Source: Theropithecus gelada (Eukaryota > Chordata > Mammalia > Primates > Cercopithecidae). From it: a stretch of DNA of 64,000 nt. Where the stretch lies: the NCBI RefSeq assembly GCF_003255815.1, contig NC_037670.1, positions 68,629,415 to 68,693,414 on the forward strand, given 5' to 3'. Shown here piece after piece: positions 44,661 through 57,130 of this stretch. The position numbers and the translations under genes are program-made. Every line of letters begins with the position of its first letter. The stretch's first letter is position 1. The notes under the pieces were generated by a model. It saw only the letters and a list, made by a program, of their open reading frames with translations, had not been told where the DNA came from and searched no databases.

Positions 44661-46215
44661 GTCCTGCCTGCCCCTCTCCCAACGGAAATCTAGGTTGTCT
44701 CCTGTGTTCCACTGTCACCCAGCACACTGTGGCCAGCACCGTCACAGCCAGGGCCCTGAGTGCGTCTGGGGTGCAGGTGTGAGAGTTTCTTTAAGGTGTG
44801 TCCCTGGCAGTGGGGCTGCCGAGGAGGGTCCGCCTGTCTCTCTGTAGGTGCCGCCACTCTCCCTGCTGTGTCCACTCGCACAGCAGTGTGGGGGCCGCCC
44901 CTTCCCCTGGATGCTGCCATTCCTAGGGTTGGTAGGTTGTCAGTGTTGACAGGTTGTCAGTGTCGACCGTTTGTCGGGTAGGAAGAGGTCTCACATTTTG
45001 CATTCATCCTCATGAATCTTCCATTTTTGGGGAGTTGTCTCTTTTCAAACATGGAGATCTCCCTAGAAAAAAGCATCTCCCACGAGGTTTTGGATATCAT
45101 TTCAGGGGTTCATGGGCCCCTCCTTTTCTGGGGGAGATGGCAGCTAGGGCTTGTGGGCCATGTTGTAACAACACCTAATGTGTACATTACTTTAAATGTT
45201 TGATTTTATTTGATTCGAATTGTCCAGAAAGGCCCTTCTCCCCAGCCCCATTTTACAGACAAAGAACTGAAGTTCAGGAAAGGCTGGCAACTTGCCCAAG
45301 CCCAGGAAGCGAGAAGGGCCCCTGAACTCCAGTCCAGGGCATCTCCTACCCCTTCCATCTCTCCCACTAAACCTCAGATAGGCCCAAAACTGACCTTGAT
45401 ATGTCCTTGACTCCATCCAGTGGTACCCCAGTCGCCAGAGAGCAGGCTGTATCCTGGGGCGTGTGTGGCCTGCCTGCTGGCGGGGGCATCACTGTCCGCT
45501 GGCGGATGCCTTCTGCCGAGAGGCACACTGTGAACCAGCGAATGGCCTGCTAGGTAGTTAATAGATAAACTTAGGAAATTCAGAGCAAATCAATTTTTGA
45601 GTCTCCAAGCTCTGAGCCGGTTGCCAGGGAAGAGAGGAATGGAGGAGGAGGGATCATTGTGTTTGCTTTCTCCCTCCCCAGAGCACACCAGGCACTCCCT
45701 GCCTCAGGGGCCTTGGCCAGGCTGCCTCTCTTCCCCTGACCCCTCATAGCTTACTCCCTTGGGCTGCTCAGCAGGCTGTCCCAGACGCCCCCCACCCCTC
45801 CCCTTTTGCCTCCCCACACCTCCCTGCCCCTCCCCGCCAACTTGTCTTCTCCCTGGCACTTTGCTCCATCTGATGTGCTGGACAGCTTACCCACAGAGAG
45901 GCGGAGGTCCGGTCCTCTGCCCATGGCTGTGTCCCCAGTGCCTGGCCCGAGGAGGGGAAGGGGTGAGTTGGGTGGGCCTCTGCCTTCCGGCCTGGCTCCC
46001 AGGAGGCCAGCAAGAGTCCTCCTGGTCTTGATTCCTTAATGTAGGGTAGTTTAAAAAGAAGTCGCACATGCTGAGATTGCTGGCAAGATGTGCATTAAGG
46101 TGATGCTAGTTTAGTTACTATTTAATGGTATTTTTATACCATAACCTACTTTGCTGAGAGCTAAGAATATATCTGCATGCTTGCTACCAGGACTCTTTTC
46201 TTTTCTGGTAACAGT
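44661..46215. other. Unique intron 1 DNA with a small MIR relic
   Basis: About 1.5 kb with no supported exon. 45235-45300 (CCCATTTTACAGACAAAGAAC, then AACTTGCCCAAG) is a minus-strand MIR core. A GC- and pyrimidine-rich segment lies at 45760-45860. Confidence 0.55.
44933..44972. repeat. Two-copy 17-bp tandem repeat
   Basis: AGGTTGTCAGTGTTGAC followed by AGGTTGTCAGTGTCGAC: adjacent copies with one difference. Confidence 0.9.
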
Positions 46216-46229
46216 TGCTAGCGCTTAAA

Positions 46230-46400
46230 TGGTGCTTATTATATTAACGTGCTAGATCTGTGAAGTAGGTACTGTAATCATCCCAAGTTTACAGGAGAGG
46301 TAGCTGAGGCACAGAGAAGCCCCATTCCTCAGAAAAGGTCACACAGGGTCAGGATTTGAATCCACATTCTGCTCCTCTCGGAAGCTCATTACCCTACTCT
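46230..46400 (-). mobile_element. MIR SINE
   Basis: TTTACAGGAGAGGTAGCTGAG, GCACAGAGAAGC, AAAGGTCACACAGG and ATTTGAATCCACA form a MIR in reverse. Confidence 0.82.
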
Positions 46401-46678
46401 ACTCGTGCTTCAAAAATGCTGTAACTCCACTGGCTGACTCATGGCCAGCTTGTGGTCTACTCTGACCTGAGGCTTTTGGGTACCTGTCCTTGGCCGGTTG
46501 CTCACTATGATGTATTTGTGCTTTTCCAAACCAAGGGCACTACCTCTAGGTTCCCCTTTGTGAAAACGTTATTTCCTTTCATCGTCAAAGACAACCAACA
46601 CTCTGACTCCATATGACACCAGCAAGACTGGAAATTTTCATTTTATTAATTAAATTACCAGGGCAATATGATCTTGTA

Positions 46679-46707
46679 AAACACACACACACACACACAC
46701 ACACACC
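46679..46707. repeat. (CA)n microsatellite
   Basis: About 13 CA units in intron 1. Confidence 0.93.
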
Positions 46708-46719
46708 CCGCAAGTAATA

Positions 46720-46990
46720 CAGAAGTACGTGCAGTAAAATGTGACTTGTTTACACTCGAGTTCCCTCACTCTCCAGAGGTATCTGACCTCTTAATTTTAA
46801 TGTCAGTATGAGGATATGTGTGTGTGTGTACATATATACACATCTACATATATAGCAGATACATATGATTTCAAAACACAGATGGAATCACCATATATGT
46901 GATTCTGCAATCTGTTTGCCCAACACTTTCATGACGACCCCCTGTGTCAGTAAGTCTTTTCTTAAAGCTAAGTGCCTTCCAATTCTTAGC
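46720..46990 (-). mobile_element. Decayed L1ME-type fragment
   Basis: ATGGAATCACCATATATGTG, ATTCTGCAATCTGTTTGCCC, and a TG-rich run resemble antisense L1ME 3' sequence. Weak similarity. Confidence 0.45.
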
Positions 46991-49190
46991 AGAGAAATGT
47001 CTGCATACGCGTTGGCCACATTTTTTAAACCAAAAATTGGGACCCATCCTCTAGCAAGTGTGATGGGGTATAATAGGATGCTATATTTGAACTCAGGGCC
47101 TGAAAGGTTGTTAGGAGGGTCCAACTGTTGTGAAGGAAAGCTGTGTTCTCAGCATGACCAGCTGCAGGGGCTGGGCCTGTGGAGGTGGGTGCAAGTGGAC
47201 TCCTGCCAAGGTCAAAGGCCACAGGACTGAGTATGTCTCAGTTCTCACTTGAAAGAACTGAAGGACCTATTCCCATCTTTCTATCCCCCCTTTCTAGGAA
47301 TCTCCAAGAGCAGAGGGGAGAGATATGCAATGTTTAGGTTTTGTGTCTTCTACTTAAAAATTCTAACAGGGATGTTTCCCTCATTTTTGCTCCATTGGCC
47401 TTTAAAGAGTCTATATTGAGCCACCCTAGAATTTAACAGTAATTTACTAGAAGAGACCAGGTAGAGAGAAGTGTGCAATGTCTGTCCCTGGGAAGAACAC
47501 TCCCATTTCCCTGTGTTCCGTGATGCCACCTCCCTGGTCCAGGCAAGCGATGTGGCCTTTCTGGAGATTTTAAATATATTTTCAAAAAATTTAATTCTCT
47601 CTTCCCCCACAAAAATGGAATCTGATTTGATTATTTTTAAAGCATCTTTTACAGCTGCAAGTCACTTTGCTAGTGTAGAAACATAAAAATGCATTATGTA
47701 TCAACTTGGTTTTTAAAAAATTATCATATTGGCATATTACATAGAAATGTATATTTTATTCATAGAAAAATTTGAATTTATTTAAAATGAAAACATCCTT
47801 TTATGTTAGAGAGAGGTGGTGTTGCTAGCTGCCAAACTTTTGGGTGGCTTTTGTCTCCTGGGTTAGAGGGTCACTTGTTGAGGGCTCAGTTCCTGGTGGA
47901 CATAGTTCTTTTTGTATTGACATAATTATCCAAAAATAACTAAAGTTATGATTCTTTGTTAAGCCAGATAGAAGCTTTTGTTGAATTTCTAGAACAGATT
48001 GGCAACAACCAGGCAAAGATTTAAGAAGATTTTATGGGAGGAAGCATAATGGCACACTTGTACAGGGGCGGAATTTGGGACCCACAGTCCTTGTTTCCCC
48101 ACTTTGTGAGCAGCAAGAGAAGCCTGGAGGGCAGGAGCTGCTGTCGCCCTGACAATGAAGTACAGCAGGTGTTATGCCTTCTGCTGTAATGCCCTCTGGG
48201 TGTCAAGCACATCCCAGTGAGTGCCGTTTCCAGCAAGGAGCTGAGGAGCCCTGCTTCCGTCACCCAACACACCCTGAATTCAAGTGCTGAGAACAGTGCC
48301 TGGCACACAGTAGGTGCTCCACAGTGGCTCAGCAATGGTCTGGGTCATTCAGGCCTTGCACCTGGGACTGCTTCCCAGAGCAGTGGCGCACCCACCCTAT
48401 CAAAGATGAGGGCCTTACAAGAGGTATTGGGTGGCTCTGCAGGTAGGGCTTGGGGGTGTATTCTGATATCCAGTCTGGGTAGACAGTCTTGTCACCTGGT
48501 GAAATGCAGTAGCAGGGCTGTCAGCACTTATATGTCTGCCATGAGCTTGACTCCAAGAGGCTTGCAACCTTTAGCTCATTTCTTAATGAAGTTGTTCACA
48601 TGACTTCTTGTTTGTTGAGGTGCTGTCTGATTCTCAGCATCTGTGGATTTGATCCAGGCCATTCATTAGGGGCTTTCTGGGCAAAGAGTATGAGTCTGGT
48701 TAGGAGCAGGCCCTCCCGAAGAAGATGACCAGGGGATGGTTCTCGGCCCCGACCACACATGGGAAGCCCCTGAGGAGTGTTCAGGCCCCATCGCATTTAA
48801 CCAGACACTAGGGAATGGGGTGTCAGCATTTTTTTAAAACTCCCAGGTGGTTCCAATGGGCATTACATACCTAGACTCTGCAGAGGAGTCTGCACCTGAG
48901 GCCAGACACTTGCCTAAGCCCACACTCCTTCGTACAACCCTTGGTTCTTTCAGAGCCCACCTAAGCACGGATTTGAAGTTTACCTTCATTTTTTCTACAT
49001 TCACAATGACGTTACTACCCCACCACCCACCCTACCCAAGTTGTCGAGAGCACCATGGGTAGAAGAGATAAAATGTGATGCAAAGGTGAGCCATGTGTGT
49101 GATTTAAAACTTTCTAGTACTTAAAGAAAAAAGAAACAGGTGAAAGGAACTTTAATAATATATTTATTTAACCTTATATCCAAAATATCA
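46991..49190. other. Mostly unique intron 1 DNA
   Basis: About 2.2 kb with no recognised exon or young repeat. A short + strand MIR 3' core (GAACAGTGCCTGGCACACAG, then TAGGTGCTC) is at 48290-48320. A balanced AT-rich stretch occurs at 47560-47800. Confidence 0.55.
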
Positions 49191-49195
49191 TTTCA

Positions 49196-49338
49196 GAGCC
49201 CTGGTGCAGTGGCTCGCACCTGTAATCCCAGCACTTTGGGAGGCCAAGGTGGGTGGCTCACTTGAGCCCAGGAATTAGAGACCATGGGCAACATGGCAAA
49301 ACCCCATCTGTACAAAAAAAAAAAAAAAAAAAAATTAT
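49196..49338 (+). mobile_element. Free left Alu monomer (FLAM-like)
   Basis: Single Alu left arm of about 125 bp followed by an A tail, no right arm. Either a fossil monomer or a truncated Alu. Confidence 0.8.
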
Positions 49339-49339
49339 T

Positions 49340-49530
49340 TCAACATGTAATCAAAACAAAAATTATTAAGCTATTTTGCATTCCTTTTTGTATTATGTCT
49401 TGAAACCTGGTGTGTATTTTACCCTTATGGCACATCTCAGTTTGGACCAGGTTCTTATGTCTACATGGTGACAGTGACCACAATATTGGACAACACAGGG
49501 CCAGAGCTTCAAAATCACTGTTTTTTGTTT
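49340..49530. mobile_element. Possible hAT-type MER relic
   Basis: CAACATGTAATCAAAACAAA, AAACCTGGTGTGTATTTTAC, GGCACATCTCAGTTTGGAC and ATATTGGACAACACAG resemble a short non-autonomous DNA transposon. Family not fixed. Confidence 0.5.
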
Positions 49531-49614
49531 GCTTGTTTTTCATTTTTCCTGGTTTCTTTTAAGGATAATAGTTACAGTCATAGTTGTCTTTGTCTGTTCC
49601 TGATTTCTTTTGCT

Positions 49615-49800
49615 GTCCTGAAGACTTATTCATTTATTCAGCAAGTCTGGTTGACTGTACTTACCATGTGCCATAGGTGCTTGGAAAACAGTAGTGAACA
49701 AAGAAGTCAAGGATGCCTGCCCTTGGGGAACTTATATACTGCTGGATAGAGGCAGGCAATATAAACAAATTATATGATAGGGCAGAAGGTGATTAATACC
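49615..49800 (-). mobile_element. L2-like fragment
   Basis: ATTCATTTATTCAGCAAGTC, TACCATGTGCCATAGGTGCT, GTAGTGAACAAAGAAGTCAA and CCTTGGGGAACTTATA follow a common old-LINE reverse pattern. Confidence 0.65.
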
Positions 49801-49804
49801 TCTG

Positions 49805-52650
49805 GGAATAATTAAGAAGACTCAGGAATGCCAGTTAGGAGGAAGGTTACCATTATAAAAAGGATGGTAAAGCCAAGAAAAAAGAAGATTCCAATTGCTA
49901 AAATCAGGAATGACATAGGGGACCTTACTGCCAACCTTACAGAAAAAAATTATGAGGAAATAACTATGAATAATTATGTGCCCTCAAGTTAGATAACCTG
50001 GATGAAATGGACAAAGAAAGACACAAACTACTGAAACTGACTCAAGAAGAAATAGAAAATCTGAATAGACCAATAACAAGTAGAGATTGACTTAGTAATT
50101 TAAAATTTTCCCACAAAGGAAAGCTCAGGCTCAGATAACTTCACTAGTAAATCCTACCAAACATTTAAAGAAGAATTAATGCCAGTCTTTTACAAGCACT
50201 CCCAAAAAGTAGAAGAGGAGGAAATTCTTTCCAATTCATTATGTGAAGCCAGCAATACCCTAATACCAAAACCAAAGATATCACAAAACTACAGACTGTT
50301 GTCACTTATGAATGCAGATGAAATATCCTCAACAAAACACTAGCAAAATAAATCTAGCAACATATAAAAAGGATTATTTATACATTAGGAACAAGTAGGA
50401 TGTATCCCAAGAATGAAAGGTTCATTCAGCATACAAAAATCAATCTATATAATGCATCATGTTGATAGAACAAACATAGAAACTATATGAACCATTTCAA
50501 TAGATGCAGAAAAAGCATTTAACAAAAACCAATACTCTTTCATGATAAAAACTCAACAAACGACAAGTAGAAAGGAACTTCCTTAACTTGATAAAAGACA
50601 TTTATGAAAAATCCACAGCTAACCTCATATTTAATGGTGGAAAACTGGAAAACTGAATGTATCTGCTCTTTCCATTTCTAGGTAACATGGTATAGGAGAT
50701 TTTAGCCAGGGCAATTTGGCAAGAAAAAGAGATAAAAGCTTCCAGATTGGAAATAAATAGTTGTAGCTACCTCTCTTTTCAGATTACATGCTTTTGTATA
50801 CAGAAAATCCTAAGAAATCCATTTTAAAAACTATTAGAACTAAAAAATGAATTTAGCAAAGTTGCAAGACATAAGACCAATATACAAAAATCCATTGTAT
50901 TTCACTATACTAGAAGTTTAAAATAACAAAATAAAATTAGGAAAAACAATTTACAATAGCATCTAAAAAATAAAATAATACTAAATTTAATAAAAGAAGT
51001 ATAAGACTTGTACATTGAAAACCACAAACCACTGTTGAGAGAAAGTAAAGAAGACCTAAATTAATGGAAAGACATCCCATGTTCATGAATTGGAAGATTT
51101 AATATTGTTAAATAGTAGTATACTCCAAATCGACCTACATTTTTGCTATGAAAATTGCAGCTGCGTTTTTTGCAAAAATTGACAACCTGGCCCTAAAATT
51201 CACATAGGAATATAAGAGAACCAAAATAACTAAAACAGTCTTGAAAAAGAAGAACAAAGTTGGAGGGACTCACAGGTTCTGATTTCAAAACTAACTACAC
51301 AGTTACAGCAATCAAGACAGTGTGGTATTGGCATAAGGATAAATATATAGATTAGTGAAATAGGATTGAGAGTGTAGAATAAATCCATACATCTGTGGTC
51401 AGTTGATGTTTTACAAGGGTGTCAAGACAATTCCAATGGAGAAGAATAATGGTCCATTCAACAAATGAACAATTGAGTATCCACATGCAGAAGAACAAAG
51501 TTGGAGCTGTACTTGACACCATATACAAAAATTATTTCAAAATAAATAATAGACCTAAATGTAGGAACTAAAATCATAAAACTCTTAGAAGAAAACATAA
51601 GAGCAAATCTTTGCAACTTTGTATTAGGCAATGGTTTTTTAGATATGACACCAAAAGCATAAACACAAAAGAAAAATAGTTTTCATTAACAGTGAAAACT
51701 TTTGTATTCAAAGGACACCATTGAGAAAGTGGAATAGAGTAGCCCATAGAATGGGACAAAATATTTGCAAATTGTGTGTCTGGTAGGGAATTTGTATTCA
51801 GAATACTTTAAGAACTTTTACTACCTGACAGTAGAAGAAACAACCTAATTAAAAAATGGGCAAAGGACTTAGACTTTTCTCTAAAATAGGTAACAAATGG
51901 CCCACAGCACGTGAAAAGATTTTGGCATCATTATGGAAATGCAATTCAAAACCATCATGAGATGCCATTTCACTCTTACTAGGATGACTATTATCAAAAA
52001 GACAGATAATAGCAAGTGTTGGTGAGGACGTGAAGTTGGAATGCCCATTCATTGCTGGTGAGGATGTAAAATGGCACAGCTACTAGGGAAATTGTGGGTC
52101 CTCAAAATGTTCTATTCCTAGGTATATACCCAAGAGATATGAAAACATATGTCCACACAAAAACTGGTTCATAGCAGCATTATCCACAATAGCTAAAAAG
52201 TAGAAACAGCTCAGATGTCCACCAGCTAATGAATGGATGAGGAAAATGTGTTATATCCATACAGTGGAATATTATTCAGGCATAAAAAGCAGTGAAATAC
52301 TAATAAGCACTGACACATGCTAAAATGTGGATGAACCTTAAAAACATCATGCTCAGTGCAAGAAGCCAGTCACAAAAGGCCACATGTTGTTTAATTCCCT
52401 TTTTATGAAATGTCCAGAAAAGGCAAACCTGTAGGACAGAAACTGGAAGGAGGATGGATGGAAAGAGGATGGGCAGTGACTGCTAATGGACAGAAGTTTA
52501 GTTCTGATGTGATGAAAATGTTGTAAACTTAGATTGTGGTAATGGATGTGCAACTCTCAATATATTTAAAACCACTGAATTATATACTCTAAATTGGTGA
52601 ATTGTTTGGTATATGAATTAAATCTGAATAAAGATGTCAAAGAGATAAAA
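49805..52650 (+). mobile_element. 5'-truncated L1 (L1MA/MB class), sense to CAMK2B
   Basis: Begins within ORF2 and runs through reverse transcriptase and C-terminal sequence to a 3' UTR ending TCTGAATAAAGATGTC near 52640. Stops are frequent and no open frame exceeds about 70 codons. The terminal AATAAA could act as a sense polyadenylation signal inside the intron, though that is inference. Confidence 0.87.
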
Positions 52651-52654
52651 CCTA

Positions 52655-55173
52655 CTTAGAAAATAAAAGCTGTCACATCTGGATCTCAGCTTTCACATTG
52701 CTGAGAAGTAAGCTTCGAAATTAAAGTGACTGCCAATGCCCAGCTCATGGTTGGCGGCCTCCCCTAAATTTCAGGACCCCAGCAGAAATGCGGCTTTGGC
52801 CAGGCCACCTCTGTTGAACCAGCCTCTGCTGCGAAGTGTCTTCGCAAACAAAAAACAGTGAGAAGAAGCCTTGTCACTTGGGCATCTGACTGGTGCTGGA
52901 TGACAGCATCTCTAAACTTAGCCAGCCCTCTGGGCCTGTGCCTGATGTGAGCTCAGGCCACAGGCACTGGGGGAGGGCCAGGCTCCTGCTGGCCCGGGAA
53001 GATCCAGGAACCTGTGAGCTCTCACATGAGCCCGGCCTGGGGCGGGTTCTGACCTGGAGTTCAGAGACACATGACACATTGGGTGACCCTTTCCAGAGAC
53101 CAGCACAGGGGAAGATGCCATCTGCACCACCTTACTTTCAGGGCTGTGTGACTGAGGGTTCCACTGCGACTAGGAACCCAGTAGGTGCCCTGGCTTCCGA
53201 ACTTTGCCCCCACAGCCTCACCCCACATCTGGGCGTCACCTCACATTCTGGGACTCTATTTTGCTTGTTTCCTGAGTGGCCTTTGGGAATGTCCCATCAG
53301 AAACTCCAGACCAGGCCTTTGTAGCAAGGCTGGGGCTGTAGCTCCCATTACTGCAGTGTGAGGTGGGCCTCAGGGGTCCCCTCCGCCTGTGCCCTCTTTC
53401 CTTCCTCAGAGAAAGCCTAGGCCCCTCAAGTCCTTGTGGGGGACTCATAGCAGCAGGATGACTTCCATTGCAATGTGGGACTTCTGAGGCACCATGTGTG
53501 GTCACAAGGCCGCTGCTGAGGAAGTGCACCAGCCCCAAGGGTCCTGCTGTCTCCCTGGAAATTAATGTGGCCGAGCCTGTGCTCCTCCTTCAACAGAGTT
53601 GGGGACCCAGCTGTCCTGGTCCCACTGCCCACCGCCACCCCATCCCCATCCTTTCATCATAACAGCCCCAGGGACTGACGGAGAACACCCCTTCCAGTCA
53701 AAAACCCTGAGAAAAGCTGTGATTTTGGTGCTTTTCACAATTCCTCTGCATGCCTGAGGCCAGATTCATTTTTTTCTTACATTTTTATTCTCTGATTGAC
53801 ATTCACAAATTCTTATCTTGACCAGTTGTCCACATGACCTCCAACCCAGGACGGCCTGTCTTGCGGGAGGTGTTACTCTTTCTTTCTCTCTGTTTCTCTC
53901 CCTCTTTTCTCACTTCATGTTTCCGCTTTTCCTCCCTCTTTTGCTTCCTGGTCTTTTCCAGGCTCTTCCTGGTGTGGTGACGATGGTCACTGGGCACTCC
54001 CCTCACTTTATGGTGCACCCCTCCCGGGCAGGACCTGGGGCTGTTTCTTTCTCCAGCCTCATCGTCCTCCCCTCCTTCCGTCCCTCTTCCTCCCTCTCCT
54101 TTCTTTCACTTAAAGGATCCTGTCTTTTGGGGGGCCCTCCTTCTCCTGCCCTCCCAGGTCCTCAGTAGCTCGTCCCTAGCTCTGAAGGCTGTTCTGGGGC
54201 TCTGCAGCCCCTGAGAGTGTCACAGGCACTTCTGGGCTTCTGGGTCTTTGCCACCACCTCCCCCCACCACCACTGACACCTGGCTGAGCTGTTTCCCACA
54301 CCGTGGGCTGAGGATGCTGGAATAGAGTTGTCATTTAAAATTCCACTCACCTCCACTTTCTGGCACCGAGGATGGAGGCTCTGAAGTGTGGATGGACCAG
54401 AGCACAGCCTCCCTGTGACTCCTGAGCTGTTTCTGTGGCCTCACTGCCCTGGGGTAAATGTGGGGCTCTTCCCAGCCTTGGTCACCCACGGGGGCATCAC
54501 CAGCAGGAAGCATACACTGGGGCTCAGTTTCCCCCTCTGGGCTATGGGGACAGTGATGTGGCAAGGGAAAGTCTCCAGCAGGTGTGACTCCCTGGTGAGG
54601 ATGGGCCTGTGCCTCATTTGGGCCCCATTGTATGACCCTGGGCAGGAGAAGGGTCACCTCTTGGAGCGTCGTGAGGGTCAGTCCATGGTGCAGGGAGCCA
54701 GCCATGCAGCTGCCCTTCCCTATCCAGAGTGGGGGTAGGGCAGAGCCAGTCACACACCCCTTCCCCTTGTCCCATCTGCAGGTGGGAGCAGAGACACAGG
54801 CCCCAAGGCCTCTGGTTTCCCACTGTTGTCCCTGAGGCCTGGAGCTGGGGTGGTGGGGGGCCTGTGTGAAGGAAGACATAGCTCAGAACTGCAGAGCCAG
54901 GGTGTGGTGCTCGTAAGGGCAGGACAGCCCCTCTGGGTACCTGGGGCTGGGGCTGGGAGAGATATAAATGAGGGTTGCAAGTGCCCGGGGCCAGCCTCAG
55001 GGGCACATGCTGGGGCACAACAGTCCTGCCTGCCACCCCTCACAGCCACGCATTGCTTTTAGTTTATGGTTTACTGTCTGGAATTCTTAGGGATTCTTTT
55101 CTCTGAGTTTTTCTTGTTTGTTACTAGAGGTTAAGAATTTGATTTGCCACATGGTAATAAAGGAGTTCTTCTT
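52655..55173. other. Unique, GC-moderate intron 1 DNA
   Basis: 2.5 kb without transposons. Pyrimidine-rich runs at 53875-53950 and 54050-54120. Open frames of up to 182 codons on the minus strand (54331-54879) have no recognised domain. Confidence 0.55.
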
Positions 55174-55186
55174 AAAACCAGATTTT

Positions 55187-55494
55187 GGCTGAGTGCGGTG
55201 TCTCACTCCTATAATCCCAGCACTTCAGGAGGCTGAGGTGGGCAGATCATTTGAGGTTAGGAGTTCGAGACTAGCCTGGCCAACATGGTGAAACCCCATG
55301 TCTACTAAAAATACAAAAATGAGCCGAGCGTGGTGGCACGTGCCTGTAATCCCTGCTACTCAGGAGGCTGAGGCAGGAGAATCGCTTGAACCAGGGGGTT
55401 GTGGAGGTTGCAGTGAGCCGAGGTCACGTCATTGCACTCCAGCCTGGGCAACAGAATGAGACTGTCTCAAAAAAGTAAAAAAATAATAAAAATA
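55187..55494 (+). mobile_element. Alu (S class)
   Basis: Forward dimeric Alu with a perfect 13-bp duplication AAAACCAGATTTT at 55174-55186 and 55495-55507. Confidence 0.95.
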
Positions 55495-55589
55495 AAAACC
55501 AGATTTTAAAGACAGCATTGTAAGTACCAGTTTCTGTCATTATTTCTTAACGATTCCTCAGAGATAATGACTACATACCATACCAGGAC

Positions 55590-56056
55590 ATTATTTTATT
55601 AAGGTAAAATATACATAACAGAAAAATTTACTGTCTTCACCATTTTTAAGTGAACAGTTCAGTGGCAATAAGTGTGTTTACATTGTTGTGCAACTATTAC
55701 CACCATCCATCTCCAGAACGTTTTCCTCTTCCCCAAGTGAAAATGTCCCCATTAAACACCGACTCCCCATTCCCCTCCCTCACCCTGGCACCCACCATTC
55801 TGCTGTCTGCCTCTATGAATTTGACAACTTTAGGGACCTCATATAAGTGGAATCAGACAGTGTTTGTCCTTGTTTCAATAAGCATAATGTCCTCAAGTTT
55901 TACTCATGTTGTAGCCTGTGTCAGCATTTCCTTACTTTTTAAGGCTGAATAATATTCCATTGTGTGCATTTTGCTCATCTGTCGACAGACACAGGTTGCT
56001 CCTGCCTCTTGGCTGTTGTGAATAATGCTGCTATGAATGCGGGTGTACAAAGGACA
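55590..56056 (-). mobile_element. L1M 3' UTR fragment, antisense
   Basis: TAAGGTAAAATATACATAAC, AGTGAACAGTTCAGTGGCA, GTGGAATCAGACAGTGTTTG and CTGAATAATATTCCATTGTG: the standard antisense L1M 3' course. Confidence 0.85.
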
Positions 56057-56469
56057 TTTTTAAAGGACATAATACATGGCCCCCTTCCACTGCACATGAC
56101 ATAGCCACTGGGTTGTGTGGCCTTGGGCTGCCATATAACTCTCTGGGTTTCAGCGTCCCCACTTATGAACCAGAAGGGTTGGGTCATTTGACTCTCTCGG
56201 GTCCCTTCTGGCCCCAGAAACTGGTTCTGTGAAAGCCCCATTTCTTTCTTCTGAGACTTACCCCACAGCTCACCTCTCCCATGTGCAGGTGCCGCACAGT
56301 CTGATTACGTGGACATTTCTAAGCTTCCAAAATCCTTTTGCATTCCTTGAGAATAAAACTTTCGAAGGATGAAATCTGATTGATCTGAAACCAAACAAAA
56401 CCCTGAGTACTTTAATTGATGTGCAGCTTGCAGGAAAAAAGAAGCAAGCGGACACAAGGCTATAGTAAC
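56057..56469. other. Unique intron DNA before internal island
   Basis: About 410 bp without recognisable repeat or exon, turning from AT-rich to GC-rich near 56460. Confidence 0.55.
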
Positions 56470-57130
56470 TCCCAAAGCGCCCCCGCCCCCGTCCGGTCTC
56501 GGCTATCATGCGTGGACCCCGTGCGGTTCCGCGCGTGGCGTGGCGAGCCCGGGGTCCCTGACAGTGGCGCCCACCGCTCAGCCGGCGGAAAGGCTCTTCC
56601 CGCACGTCCTTCGCGAGCCGCGCGGCCTCGGCCTGGCTCTGGCGGGAGTCATTCCGGAGCCTGGGCTTCTACTCTTGCTCCGGCGCGGTGACTTCCAGCG
56701 GGCCGCCGCTCCAGGAGGGGCGTGACCTGCTCTGAACCGCCGCCTTTGAAGGGTCAGAGGCTGCGCGGACGCCGAGTGAGGCCCCTAGGGTGCTGGCGTC
56801 GGAATCTCTCTCGTCCCCAGTTTCTTCCGAATGGGCTGGTGTCGCTGGCTCTTGTATCCACCCAGGTCCCACTACTGGGGTGAGGGACTGACTGCTCCCC
56901 CGCAGGCGCGCCTGCCTGGGCAAGGTGGCTGTGTCCATTATATAGCTGGGACACCGCGGGCGCAGAGTCCCGACCCCACCGCACCCCAGCCCACGCCCGC
57001 GCTCTGGGGTCAGAGGACTCCTCAGATGGGGACCTCTTCTGCCCGTCCTTCCCGAGGGCCCTCCCCATGCCCTGTGCTTAGGGGCGCGACGGAGCTGGAG
57101 ACCCCGATGTGGTCCAGGGCAGCCCCTGGA
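56470..57130. promoter_or_regulatory. Intragenic CpG/GC-rich island in CAMK2B intron 1
   Basis: An abrupt CpG-rich block (GCGCCCCCGCCCCCGTCCGG, CGTGCGGTTCCGCGCGTGGC, CGCGAGCCGCGCGG), about 15 kb downstream of exon 1. A TTATATAG word lies at 56938-56945. No supported exon is visible. It could be an alternative or antisense promoter, an enhancer-like island, or a GC-rich relic. Confidence 0.65.

Noticed and set aside
52655..55173. A second host gene in the repeat-free intron block
   Set aside because: No frame shows homology that I recognise. The block is more simply unique intronic DNA.
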